Assembly: GCF_016735695.1 (NCBI RefSeq)
Contig: NZ_JAERQD010000006.1
Location: forward strand, 1-64,000
Direction: 5' to 3'
DNA length: 64,000 nt
From: Microvirga zambiensis WSM3693
GTDB lineage: Bacteria; Pseudomonadota; Alphaproteobacteria; Rhizobiales; Beijerinckiaceae
Made by a program: the position numbers and the translations under genes. This document shows, piece after piece, positions 1 to 7,994 of the stretch (position 1 is the first letter of the stretch; the number at the start of each line of letters is the position of its first letter). The notes below the pieces were generated by a model. It was not told the origin of the DNA and did no database searches. It saw nothing but the letters and a program-made list of their open reading frames with translations.

Positions 1-98
1 ATGCCGAACAGACCCGAGATGAACCCGACCGCCGCACCCATCCCAAGAATGAGCAATACACTCACAGGCATCTCGGCTATGGGAAGGTAATAGGTCAC
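1..98 (-). CDS. Sulfite/anion exporter TauE/SafE family, N-terminal fragment (cut by window edge)
   Basis: Reading the minus strand from a GTG at 98 gives an uninterrupted N-terminus ending in ...AAVGFISGLFG at the window edge. The pattern YLPIAE...LLILGMGxAVGFxSGLFG is the typical first membrane helix of TauE/SafE (YfcA) proteins, which export sulfite, sulfoacetate or related anions across the inner membrane. Only about 32 residues are visible. The start lies 16 bases after the stop of the formylglycine-generating enzyme gene, so it is probably the last visible gene of the sulfatase operon. An export role for sulfite or sulfate released from the substrate would fit. The GTG start has only a weak ribosome-binding site. 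The family call rests on recalled N-terminal similarity. Confidence 0.72.
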   Translation of the reverse strand, partial: MTYYLPIAEMPVSVLLILGMGAAVGFISGLFG

Positions 99-114
99 AG
101 GCCTGTAAGACTCT

Positions 115-1071
115 TCATGAGGATTGAACGACGCGGAAACCGATATTGCTCGCGGAACTGTCGGCCGCATTGGAGTTCCGCGCGGCGACGCGATACCGGT
201 TGCAATAGGATTCGTGGCAGAGGAACGAGCCGCCCCGCATGGATCTGTTGTCGATCTCGCCCCGGCAGAGGGGGTTCAGGTCGGAGGTTTCCCGGTGATA
301 GTTCGGCGAGAAATTGTCCTCGCACCATTCCCACACATTGCCGGCCATGTTGTGGAGGCCATAGCCGTTCGGCTCGTATGCATCGACCGGCGCAGTTCCG
401 AGATATCCATCATCGAGAGTATTCACGACGGGAAAATGCCCCTGCCAGATATTGCAGCGATGCTTCCCGTCAGGAGTGAGTTCCTCGCCCCAGGGATAGA
501 GCGCATTCTCCAACCCACCTCTTGCGGCAAATTCCCATTCCGCTTCGGTGGGAAGGCGGGTTCCCGACCAGGCGCAGTAGGCCTTCGCATCGTGCCAGGA
601 GACGTGAACGACCGGATGGTCGAGGCGGTCGAGGATCATACTGCGGGGACCTTCCGGCTGCGCCCAATAGGCATGGGTGATCGGCAGCCACCACGGCGTC
701 TGCGCCGGCACTTTCACGACACGGCTTTTCAGCTCGTCGGAAACAAGAGCATGGAACACGTAGGACCAGGTGAAGCGCTCGGCCTCCGTGACATAGCCGG
801 TGTCGCGCACGAACGCGCCGAACTGCCCGTTCGTGACGGCATAGATTGAGATGGAATAGGGGTCGAGGCGAACCCGGCGCGCCGGTCCCTCGCCGTCGCC
901 TGCAAAGCCTTCGTGTCCGGACGTGCCCATGGTGAACTCGCCGCCGTCGAGATGACTCCAGCGCATCGCTGGGACTGTGCTGCCACGCGGCATCTGAGGT
1001 TGAGCATTGTCCACCAATGCCCGGACATCCTCACGGGAAATGCCGCAACAACCGCCACTCCTGTCTGTCAT
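115..1071 (-). CDS. Formylglycine-generating enzyme (sulfatase-modifying factor)
   Basis: This enzyme oxidises the active-site cysteine of sulfatases to C-alpha-formylglycine. It has the FGE-sulfatase fold signatures GGEFTMG, the long [16 protein letters not shown] motif, [14 protein letters not shown] and the C-terminal FRVV. The two active-site cysteines are present in [11 protein letters not shown] (about C285 and C290), spaced as in the aerobic copper-dependent enzyme. This separates it from EgtB- or PvdO-like relatives. An in-frame ATG at 1161 would add 30 residues. The ATG at 1071 ([12 protein letters not shown]...) is preferred because the extension looks non-conserved. There is no signal peptide, so it acts in the cytoplasm. 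It directly follows the sulfatase gene, which should be its client. Confidence 0.93.
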   Translation of the reverse strand: MTDRSGGCCGISREDVRALVDNAQPQMPRGSTVPAMRWSHLDGGEFTMGTSGHEGFAGDGEGPARRVRLDPYSISIYAVTNGQFGAFVRDTGYVTEAERFTWSYVFHALVSDELKSRVVKVPAQTPWWLPITHAYWAQPEGPRSMILDRLDHPVVHVSWHDAKAYCAWSGTRLPTEAEWEFAARGGLENALYPWGEELTPDGKHRCNIWQGHFPVVNTLDDGYLGTAPVDAYEPNGYGLHNMAGNVWEWCEDNFSPNYHRETSDLNPLCRGEIDNRSMRGGSFLCHESYCNRYRVAARNSNAADSSASNIGFRVVQSS

Positions 1072-1185
1072 CGAACCATCCAATATCCCGACCGCATACG
1101 GCCGGTCTAGAAACGGTGCAGGGACAGGCTGTCCCCTGTCCCGTCCCTGCTCCTTTGCCATCGGCGGATAGCGCGTAACCGCCGC

Positions 1186-2820
1186 CTATTTGTCCTCCCA
1201 GAAGGCAGTGCCTTCCTGCTGCGCCATATATTCGAGGATCTTTTCGCGCGGAATGACGCCGCAGCGTTCGGTCCAGGCGGCGTAAAGTTCCTTCATCTCG
1301 CGAACCTTGTCGGGATATTGTGCCGCAAGATCGTTCATCTCCGTGCGGTCCGCTTCCATGTCATAGAGTTCCCACGGGCCGGGATATTTGCGCACGAGCT
1401 TCCACTGGCCGACGCGCACGGCCGCGTTGCCCTCATGCTCCCAGAACAGAGGACCGCGCGAGGTTTCGTCGGAGCCGAAGGACGGCACAAGACTTTCGCC
1501 CTCGTAAGGAAGGATCGCATTGCCCTGATAGATCTGCGGATATTCGGCCTGCGTCACCTCGAGGATGGTGGCCATGATGTCGGTGAGCTGGCCCGGGTGA
1601 TGACGCAGAGCGCCTTTCTCTGTGATGCCCTCCGGCCAATGCATGATCAGAGGCGTCGCGATACCGCCTTCGTGGATCCAGTGCTTGTAGAGCCGGAACG
1701 GCGTGTTGGACAGGTTCGCCCAGGCGGTCCCGTAGCTCTGATAGGTGTCCTCGGCGCCGGGCATGATATCCGGATAATTGCCGAAACGGACCGGCTCGCC
1801 TTTGCGCGTCGTGGCTTTCGCGATCATCAGCTGATCGACCAGCTCTTTCGCAGTCACTCCTTCTGGAATGTCCTCGGCGCAGGCGCCGTTGTCGGAGAGG
1901 AAGATGACCAAGGTATTGTCGAGCTGTCCCGTCTCTTCAAGCGCGGCGAGGATTCGCCCGATGCCCTGGTCCATACGATCGATCTGAGCGGCATAGACCT
2001 CCATGCAGCGCAGCAGCCACGCGCGGTGGTCGGCCTCTGTCCATGCCGGCTGGCTGGGATCGCGGTCGGTGAGCTTCCAGGACGGATGGATGATGCCGCT
2101 CTTCACCAGGCGCTCCAGACGCTCCTCGCGCAGCTCGTCCCAGCCTGCATCGAAGCGGCCCTTGTACTTGGCGATATCCTCCTCATGGGCATGCAGCGGC
2201 CAATGCGGGGCGGTGTAGGCGACATATTGGAAGAACGGTGCATCGGGATGGTTCTTCTTATGCGCGCGGATGAAGTCCGCCGCCTGATCGCTGATCGCAT
2301 CCGTGTAGAAGAATTCCGGATTCTGCTCGGCCTCATGCTCGACGTTTTCGTTACCGCGCGTCAGCGTGTTGGGGTGATAGAAGCTTCCGGCTCCGATGAT
2401 GGTGCCGAAAAACTCGTCGAAGCCACGCTGCAGGGGCCAGGCATCGGTCGGCTCGGTCAGATTGCTGGCGACATGCCATTTGCCGCTCAGATAGCTCTTG
2501 TAGTTCCTGCGCTTGAGCACCTCTGCAATGGTGACGCAGTTCCGGTTCAGGTCGCCGGCATAGCCCTCGGGCCCGGTGCTGTAGGTGAGAATGCCGATTC
2601 CGGTCTGGTGCGGGTGAAGGCCCGTCAGCAGCGAGGCGCGCGAGGGCGAGCAGCGTGCCGTGTTGTAGAACTGCGAGTAACGCAGGCCGTCCCGGGCCAA
2701 GCGGTCGAGGTTGGGAGTGTCGATCTCACCGCCGTAGCAGCCGATATCCGAAAAGCCCATGTCGTCGTTCAGGATCAACAGGATGTTGGGGCTTGCCTGC
2801 GTGGTGCCAGGTTTGCTCAT
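1186..2820 (-). CDS. Type I (formylglycine-dependent) arylsulfatase-family sulfatase
   Basis: This 544-residue protein belongs to the alkaline phosphatase/sulfatase superfamily. The N-terminus NILLILNDDMGFSDIGCYGG carries the paired metal-binding aspartates (about D19, D20). The sulfatase signature is CSPSRASLLTG (C57), the Cys-type C-x-P-S-R site that must be converted to formylglycine. Further conserved blocks are GKWH (near 114) and LSDNGA (near 310). No signal peptide or lipobox is visible, so hydrolysis of the sulfate ester should take place in the cytoplasm after import. It sits between the GntR gene and the FGE gene, in an operon with a sugar-type ABC importer, so the substrate is probably a sulfated sugar or glycoside. 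The exact sulfatase subfamily was not determined. Confidence 0.93.
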   Translation of the reverse strand: MSKPGTTQASPNILLILNDDMGFSDIGCYGGEIDTPNLDRLARDGLRYSQFYNTARCSPSRASLLTGLHPHQTGIGILTYSTGPEGYAGDLNRNCVTIAEVLKRRNYKSYLSGKWHVASNLTEPTDAWPLQRGFDEFFGTIIGAGSFYHPNTLTRGNENVEHEAEQNPEFFYTDAISDQAADFIRAHKKNHPDAPFFQYVAYTAPHWPLHAHEEDIAKYKGRFDAGWDELREERLERLVKSGIIHPSWKLTDRDPSQPAWTEADHRAWLLRCMEVYAAQIDRMDQGIGRILAALEETGQLDNTLVIFLSDNGACAEDIPEGVTAKELVDQLMIAKATTRKGEPVRFGNYPDIMPGAEDTYQSYGTAWANLSNTPFRLYKHWIHEGGIATPLIMHWPEGITEKGALRHHPGQLTDIMATILEVTQAEYPQIYQGNAILPYEGESLVPSFGSDETSRGPLFWEHEGNAAVRVGQWKLVRKYPGPWELYDMEADRTEMNDLAAQYPDKVREMKELYAAWTERCGVIPREKILEYMAQQEGTAFWEDK

Positions 2821-2865
2821 TGATCACCTTTCTTGGTCGTTGTTGCCGCGCTGCCGGAGCGTCGA

Positions 2866-3615
2866 TCAGAAGCGTCGGGACAGATTGATGGAGAACCGGA
2901 AATAGTCGGGAAGATAGACGGAGCGCAGGAATTCGAGCGGCCGTTCGTCTGTCGCGATCGTCAGGCGCTCCATGGAGAGAAGCGGGCTTCCCTTCTCCAC
3001 GCCGAGCAGGTCCGCGGTGAGGCGATCGGCCGAGGTAGCACTGATCGTCTGCACCGCGTTCTTGATCTCGATGCCGAGATCACCCTCGAACACACGATAC
3101 ATGACGATGGATGTCAGATCGCGCTTCTCCAGCTCGAGACCGATATCGGGTGGATAGAAGGCATGCTCGATGGCCATGGGCATATCGTCCGCCAGGCGAA
3201 TGCGCTTCAGCTCCCAGACCGCCCGCTCCCGCAGAAGCTCCCGCACCGTATCGTCGTGCCGGTTCGTCATCCCCTGATGCAGGATGCGCGCGCCCGGCTC
3301 GTAGCCGGCATCCTTGATGGTTTCGGAGAAACCCATCAGCCGGCCCATCCAGTTCTCGGGCTGATTGGAGCGCAGGAACGTGCCGCGGCCGCGGCCGCGT
3401 TCGAACATGCCTTCGTCCACGAGTGGCTTGATGGCGTTTCTGATGGTGACCCGGCTTACGCCGAAATGCTTGACGAGTTCCGCTTCCGTCATGAGACGAC
3501 CGCTCTCGTTGACGAGATCTCCGTCCCGGACCCGACGGCGGATCGCCTCACGGATCTGCACGTGAAGCGGATCCTTGTCATCCTGTGGCTGCTGATGTGC
3601 GGCTTGCTTTCTCAT
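2866..3615 (-). CDS. GntR-family regulator, HutC/UTRA subfamily
   Basis: This 249-residue regulator has an N-terminal winged helix at about residues 20-85 (PLHVQIREAIRRRV...MTEAELVKHFGVSRVTIRNAIKPLVDEG...GRGRGTFL). A C-terminal UTRA effector domain at about 100-245 includes ERLTIATDERPLEFLRSVYLPDYFRF. UTRA domains bind small ligands such as sugar phosphates or sugar acids. The gene lies inside the operon, 34 bases after the ATP-binding protein gene and 45 bases before the sulfatase gene. It is the obvious candidate to bind the twin TTGTTnnAACAA palindromes in front of the operon, most likely as a substrate-relieved repressor. The effector is not known. Confidence 0.92.
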   Translation of the reverse strand: MRKQAAHQQPQDDKDPLHVQIREAIRRRVRDGDLVNESGRLMTEAELVKHFGVSRVTIRNAIKPLVDEGMFERGRGRGTFLRSNQPENWMGRLMGFSETIKDAGYEPGARILHQGMTNRHDDTVRELLRERAVWELKRIRLADDMPMAIEHAFYPPDIGLELEKRDLTSIVMYRVFEGDLGIEIKNAVQTISATSADRLTADLLGVEKGSPLLSMERLTIATDERPLEFLRSVYLPDYFRFSINLSRRF

Positions 3616-3649
3616 GGTCTTCGTCCGCCAGGGCGAACTTTCTCCAATG

Positions 3650-4702
3650 TCACAGACGCTTGCGCGTGGTAGCGTCGAAAAGATGAATGTCCTCGGGGCG
3701 CGCGGTCACGGACACCGCCTGCCCCTCTTTCGGCACGGGCCCGTCGCTGACGCGCGCGCGCAACGTCGCTCCGCCCAGAGTGAGATCGAGCACCGCTGTA
3801 TCGCCCAGGTCTTCGACGAGATCCACCGTTGCCGGAAGTCCGCCAGCCTCAAGCCGCATAGCCCCCGGGCGGATGCCGACGATCACATTGCGCGATCCGG
3901 CGATCTGATGGGATGTTCTGAGCCGGTGGCCCTCGATCTCCACATGGCCATCCGCATAGCGCCCTTCGATCAGATTCATCGGAGGAGAGCCGATGAAGGC
4001 CGCGACATCGACCGAATTCGGCTTCGCGAACACTTCCGAGGGGCGGCCGATCTGCTGGATCTGACCTTCCATGAACACCGCCATGCGGTCCGCAAGGGTC
4101 ATGGCCTCTTCCTGGTCGTGGGTCACGTAGACCGCCGTTACGCCGAGCGAGCGTTGCAGCTTCTTGAGTTCGATCCGCGTTTCCAGCCGCAGCTTGGCAT
4201 CAAGATTGGAGAGCGGCTCGTCGAGGAGAAAGAGACGCGCCTTCCGCACGATGGCCCGCGCCAGGGCGCAGCGCTGCTGCTGTCCGCCGGAAAGTTGTCC
4301 GGGCTTGCGGTCGAGGAGATGATCGATCTTGACCTTGCGCGCCGCCTCGCGGACAGCAGGCTCGATCTCCGCCTTGCCGACCTTCGCCATTTCCAGCGGG
4401 AAGGCAATGTTCTCGAACACCGTCATGTGCGGATAGAGGGCATAGCTCTGGAACACCATGGCGACGTCGCGGTCCTTGGCGTCGAGAGCGGTCACATCCT
4501 TGCCGTCGATCACCACCGTGCCGGAGGTCGGCATGTCGAGCCCCGCAAGGATGCGCAGGGTCGTGCTCTTTCCAGAGCCCGACGGCCCGAGCAGGGCGAA
4601 GAACTCCCCTGGCTGGATGGTGAAGTCGATCCCTTTGAGGGCGCTGAAATTTCCATGCATCTTGACGATGCGGTCGAAGTGAACCTGTCCGCGCATGTTC
4701 AT
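3650..4702 (-). CDS. CUT1-type sugar ABC transporter ATP-binding protein (UgpC/MsmK-like)
   Basis: This 350-residue ATPase energises import through the two permeases encoded just upstream. It shows Walker A GPSGSGKST, Q-loop MVFQSYALYP, signature LSGGQQQRCALARAI, Walker B LFLLDEPLSNLD and the H-loop YVTHDQEEAM. A C-terminal TOBE-type regulatory domain (about 235-345) is typical of MalK/UgpC proteins that serve CUT1 carbohydrate importers. The start ATG at 4702 overlaps the preceding permease stop by four bases (ATGA). The reading frame stays open far upstream, but that extension is the shadow of the permease gene. The family transports sugars or glycerol phosphates. The substrate here is inferred from the neighbouring sulfatase. 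Confidence 0.94.
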   Translation of the reverse strand: MNMRGQVHFDRIVKMHGNFSALKGIDFTIQPGEFFALLGPSGSGKSTTLRILAGLDMPTSGTVVIDGKDVTALDAKDRDVAMVFQSYALYPHMTVFENIAFPLEMAKVGKAEIEPAVREAARKVKIDHLLDRKPGQLSGGQQQRCALARAIVRKARLFLLDEPLSNLDAKLRLETRIELKKLQRSLGVTAVYVTHDQEEAMTLADRMAVFMEGQIQQIGRPSEVFAKPNSVDVAAFIGSPPMNLIEGRYADGHVEIEGHRLRTSHQIAGSRNVIVGIRPGAMRLEAGGLPATVDLVEDLGDTAVLDLTLGGATLRARVSDGPVPKEGQAVSVTARPEDIHLFDATTRKRL

Positions 4703-5538
4703 CGGCGCCCTCCTCCCTTCACGGCACCGACCGTGAGACCTTTGACGATATGTTTTTGTGCGACGATGCCGAGGACGATCACGGGCAGCATGGCCAGGAC
4801 GGAAACGGCGGCGAGCTTCGTCCAGAGGGTCTGCTCGACGGAGACGAAGTTGAACATCGCGATGGTCACCGGACGGACGGTGTTGCCGCTTAGGACGACC
4901 GCGAAGAGGAATTCGTTCCAGGCATTCAGGAATACGAACACGACGGTCACCGCGATGCCGCCGCGCACCTGCGGGATGATGATCCGCCACAGGGTCTTCC
5001 AGCGGCTTGCACCATCGATATAGGCGGCCTCCTCCATCTCGAAGGGAATGTCCTCGAAATACGAGACCAGGAGCCAGATCGCGAAGGGAAGCGAGAAGGA
5101 CAGGTAGATCAGGATGATGCCCTGGTACGTATCCATCCAGCCGATGTTCCGCAGGATCAGGAAGTAGGGAATGATGATGCCGACGGGCGGCAGCATCTGG
5201 GTCGCGAGCACGTAGAACCCGGCGAACCTCTTGCCCGGAACCCGCAGCCGGGCGAGCGCATAGGCGGCCGGCACGGCCATGATCATGGTCACGATGGTCG
5301 TGCCGATCGAGATGATGAAGCTGCTCAAAAGGTTCGGGAGGATGGAGCCCGATCCGAACAGCACGTCGCGATAGGCGGCGAGCGTCGGCGCGAACAGGAA
5401 TTTCGGCGGATAGGCCAGAACGTCCTGCTCGGTCTTCAAGGAGTTCATGACGCTCCAGACGATCGGGAACACCCAGGCCAGAAGAAAGACCAGAGAGATG
5501 CCGATGACCGCGGCGATGCGGAACCTCTTGTCGATCAT
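4699..5538 (-). CDS. CUT1-type sugar ABC transporter permease 2 (MalG-like)
   Basis: This 279-residue inner-membrane permease begins MIDKRFRIAAVIGISLVFLLAWVFPIVWSVMNSLKT, the typical first helix of MalG-family proteins. It has about six transmembrane segments. The EAA loop that contacts the ATPase is FEMEEAAYIDGASRWKTLWRIIIPQVRGGI. The start at 5538 is set by an ATGA overlap with the upstream permease stop, and its own stop overlaps the start of the ATP-binding protein gene in the same way. Translational coupling across the importer genes is therefore likely. It forms the heterodimeric channel with permease 1. Confidence 0.94.
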   Translation of the reverse strand: MIDKRFRIAAVIGISLVFLLAWVFPIVWSVMNSLKTEQDVLAYPPKFLFAPTLAAYRDVLFGSGSILPNLLSSFIISIGTTIVTMIMAVPAAYALARLRVPGKRFAGFYVLATQMLPPVGIIIPYFLILRNIGWMDTYQGIILIYLSFSLPFAIWLLVSYFEDIPFEMEEAAYIDGASRWKTLWRIIIPQVRGGIAVTVVFVFLNAWNEFLFAVVLSGNTVRPVTIAMFNFVSVEQTLWTKLAAVSVLAMLPVIVLGIVAQKHIVKGLTVGAVKGGGRR

Positions 5539-6485
5539 CGCGCTCTCCTGACGGCAAAGAGCACCGCGGAGATCAGCACCGTCACGATCAGGAGCGCGAC
5601 GGCAAGGGCCGAGCCGTAGCCGATGGACAATTCGGTGAAGGATTTGCGGTAGGCGTAGAGATTGAGGATCTCGGTCGCCGTTCCGGGCCCGCCACCGGTC
5701 ACCGTGAAGATGGCGGCGAAGGCGGTGAGCGCCACCATGGTGCGCATGATGATCACCATTACGATGGCGGGACGGAGCAGCGGCAGGGTGATGCGCTTGA
5801 ACCGCTGCCACGCGCTCGCGCGATCGATCCGGGCAGCTTCATAGATGTCGTCGGGCAACGCGGCGAGGCTGGCGAGCAGCACCATGAAGGCGAAGGGAGT
5901 CCACTGCCAGGTGTGGATCACGACGACGGAAACTAGCGCGAGCGTCGGATCGCCGAGCCAGTTCTGGCTTCCGAGCCCGGCCATGATGGCGAAGTAATCG
6001 ACGATGCCGAATTCGGGCGCGAGCATGAAGGTACGCCAGACCATGCCGACCACCGCCGGAGACAGCACCACCGGCAGGATGGCGATGATGCGGAAGAGCC
6101 CCTGCCCCCGCTTCATCCCCATCACGAGCAGCGCCAGGGCCAGCCCGATGACGACCTGCAGAACGACCGTGGTTCCCGTATAGATCAGGCTGACCGCAAG
6201 CGAGGCCCAGAAGCGACTGTCCTGCAGAAGCTCGCGGTAATTGTCGAAGCCGACGAAACCGTCGGCAAACGGCATGGCGAGATCCATGCGGTGGACGCTG
6301 GTCCAGATCAGGTAGAGAAGCGGGAAGGTCGTGGTCGCCATCAGCGCCAGGAAGGCCGGCGCCAGGAGCGCCGTCGCGAAACGGCGCTCCCGAACGGCCA
6401 GAGCCCTGCTGTAATCCGTGCCGGATGGCGACATCACACGGCCAAGACCGGCCGGTTCTGCAGCAAGCGACTTCGCCATCGTCAT
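5535..6485 (-). CDS. CUT1-type sugar ABC transporter permease 1 (MalF-like)
   Basis: This 316-residue membrane protein has a first helix near residues 35-60 (FATALLAPAFLALMATTTFPLLYLIW) and five further hydrophobic segments. The EAA loop is DDIYEAARIDRASAWQRFKRITLPLLRPAI. The length and the paired arrangement with a MalG-like partner identify it as the MalF-type subunit of a carbohydrate importer. The start ATG at 6485 overlaps the stop of the substrate-binding protein gene (ATGA). The cytoplasmic N-terminal extension of about 30 residues is common in this family. Confidence 0.94.
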   Translation of the reverse strand: MTMAKSLAAEPAGLGRVMSPSGTDYSRALAVRERRFATALLAPAFLALMATTTFPLLYLIWTSVHRMDLAMPFADGFVGFDNYRELLQDSRFWASLAVSLIYTGTTVVLQVVIGLALALLVMGMKRGQGLFRIIAILPVVLSPAVVGMVWRTFMLAPEFGIVDYFAIMAGLGSQNWLGDPTLALVSVVVIHTWQWTPFAFMVLLASLAALPDDIYEAARIDRASAWQRFKRITLPLLRPAIVMVIIMRTMVALTAFAAIFTVTGGGPGTATEILNLYAYRKSFTELSIGYGSALAVALLIVTVLISAVLFAVRRAR

Positions 6486-7876
6486 CCACGCATCATCGGC
6501 TCGATGCGCTTCTGCGCTTCGTCGAGGGCGGCCTTGGCCGTTGCCTGACCCGCGAGAGCCGACTGGATGGCGGTCGCCAGGGTGTCACCGATGGCAGGCC
6601 ATTGCGGCACGCGCGGACGCCAATCGACGTCGGTGTCGTCCTGGAGAGACGCGAGCGTCGCCTCGACGAAGTTGTCGCCGAACCCGCGCATCAGTCCCAC
6701 ATAGGCGGGATCCTGCCAGATCGAGATCCGGTTGACGCCGGAGCGCTTGGCGGGGCCCGCGAAGCGATGCGCCGTGCGCGCCTGGGTCTCGGCGCAGGCC
6801 GCCCATTGGATGAAGAGCCAGGTCGCCTTCTTGCGTTTGTCGGGCAGCGCGGCATTGATCGGAAAGCCCCAGTTCCAGATCGATGTCACGCGCTTGCCCG
6901 ACGGGCCTTTCGGCCAACGGGCGTAGGCGACCTTGCCGATCACCTTCGACTTCTCGGGATTGTTGACCACGGAAGCGGAGGAATGGGCATCGACATAGGT
7001 GCCGATCGTGCCCTGCGAGAAGGCATCGGCGATGTCGGGCCAGTTCCAGTTCTGCGCCGCAGCTGGCGCATATTTGCGCATCAGGTCGACATACCAGGTG
7101 AGCGCCGCCTCGGCCTCGGGCCCGTTGACGGTGAGGCGCCCATCCTTGAACCACTGCCCGCCGAATTCGCGGAAGAGTGACGAATAGATGTAGACGTTCT
7201 GGCCGGCGCCGGCGACGCCGCGAAGGGCGGCACCCCAGACGCGGGCGTCCGGATTGTGAACGGCCGCGGCGTTGGACACGAAGGTCTGCAGATCATCCGC
7301 AGGCTTCAGCCCCTTCGCATCATAGAGATCCTTGCGGTAGACCTGCAGGGTCACCTCGCCGTCATAGGGCATGCCCAGCAGCTTGCCGTCGACGCTGTTG
7401 GCGTTGCGCCAGGCCGGGACGATATCGTCGAGCTTGAACCAGGCCGGATCGGTCAGGGACGCGTCGGAGAGGTAGGTCTCCATCGGCTCGACCCATTTGT
7501 TCGCCGCATACAAAGAATAATACATTGGGTCGGCGGCATGGGTGGCGTAGGTGCCGGTTTTAGAGGTCAGGTCGATCACGCTCTTCTGGCGGATCTGCGC
7601 CGGCGGGATCTTTTCGAACCGCACCGTGATGCCGGTGAGTGCCTCGAACTGCGGCGCCAGGGTGATCAGGTTGTCGAAATAGGTCGCGGGAATGACCGCA
7701 ACCGTAATGGTTTCGCCCTTGAACTGCTGCCAGTCGATCTTGGCCGCCTTGTAGGGTGCGAGGTCTGCCTCCTGCGCCATCGCGCCGTTCAGAAGGCTTG
7801 GCGCCGCAGCCAGGGCGGCAGATGTGGCGACACCCGATTTCAGAAAGGCACGCCGAGTGAATTCGGTATTCTTCAT
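6482..7876 (-). CDS. Extracellular solute-binding protein, CUT1 sugar family
   Basis: This 464-residue periplasmic binding protein is the first gene of the sulfatase operon. It begins MKNTEFTRRAFLKSGVATSAALAAAPSLLNGAMAQE, a Tat-type signal with an RRAFLK core and a likely cleavage after AMA. The remainder matches the SBP_bac_1 fold of oligosaccharide-binding proteins (ITVAVIPATYFDNLITLAPQFEALTGITVRFEKI...). The ATG at 7876 is chosen because a strong GGGAGGA site lies eight bases upstream. An in-frame ATG at 7918 would put the start inside the operator. The protein should capture the sulfated ligand in the periplasm and pass it to the MalF/MalG-like permeases. Confidence 0.93.
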   Translation of the reverse strand: MKNTEFTRRAFLKSGVATSAALAAAPSLLNGAMAQEADLAPYKAAKIDWQQFKGETITVAVIPATYFDNLITLAPQFEALTGITVRFEKIPPAQIRQKSVIDLTSKTGTYATHAADPMYYSLYAANKWVEPMETYLSDASLTDPAWFKLDDIVPAWRNANSVDGKLLGMPYDGEVTLQVYRKDLYDAKGLKPADDLQTFVSNAAAVHNPDARVWGAALRGVAGAGQNVYIYSSLFREFGGQWFKDGRLTVNGPEAEAALTWYVDLMRKYAPAAAQNWNWPDIADAFSQGTIGTYVDAHSSASVVNNPEKSKVIGKVAYARWPKGPSGKRVTSIWNWGFPINAALPDKRKKATWLFIQWAACAETQARTAHRFAGPAKRSGVNRISIWQDPAYVGLMRGFGDNFVEATLASLQDDTDVDWRPRVPQWPAIGDTLATAIQSALAGQATAKAALDEAQKRIEPMMRG

Positions 7877-7897
7877 GTGCTTCCTCCCGTGACCGTT

Positions 7898-7926
7898 TTT
7901 ATATCTTTGTTCTAACAAACATCACA
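7898..7926 (-). promoter_or_regulatory. Putative sigma-70 promoter of the sulfatase operon
   Basis: On the minus strand a TATAAA -10 element (7898-7903) follows a weak TGTGAT -35 element (7921-7926) at 17 bases. Operator site 1 fills the spacer and operator site 2 lies just upstream. This geometry suits repression by the operon's own GntR regulator. The predicted transcription start is near 7891, giving a very short leader before the ATG at 7876. Confidence 0.5.
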
Positions 7927-7938
7927 TTGTTAGGACAT
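7907..7938. promoter_or_regulatory. Twin palindromic GntR-type operators
   Basis: Two TTGTTnnAACAA-like palindromes occur: TTGTTCTAACAA at 7907-7918 and TTGTTAGGACAT at 7927-7938, with centres 20 bases apart (about two helical turns). Taken together the outer arms 7908-7918 and 7927-7937 also form an 11-base inverted repeat with one mismatch. The form fits recalled TreR/HutC-type GntR operators. They precede the only GntR-regulated operon on this side, so the GntR protein at 2866-3615 is the likely ligand. Confidence 0.65.
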
Positions 7939-7994
7939 GTCAAGCGGGCGGCCATTCCCTTGAGGCTCCCTCCGGCCCCGGTCCTTGCACCGGT

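Noticed and set aside
1318..2823. Long open frame on the plus strand opposite the sulfatase
   Set aside because: It mirrors the codon pattern of the sulfatase gene, has no recognisable domain and is typical of antisense frames in high-GC DNA.
3614..5023. Long plus-strand frame opposite the ABC ATPase and permease
   Set aside because: The opposite strand carries clear ABC motifs; this frame has low-complexity arginine/histidine-rich composition.
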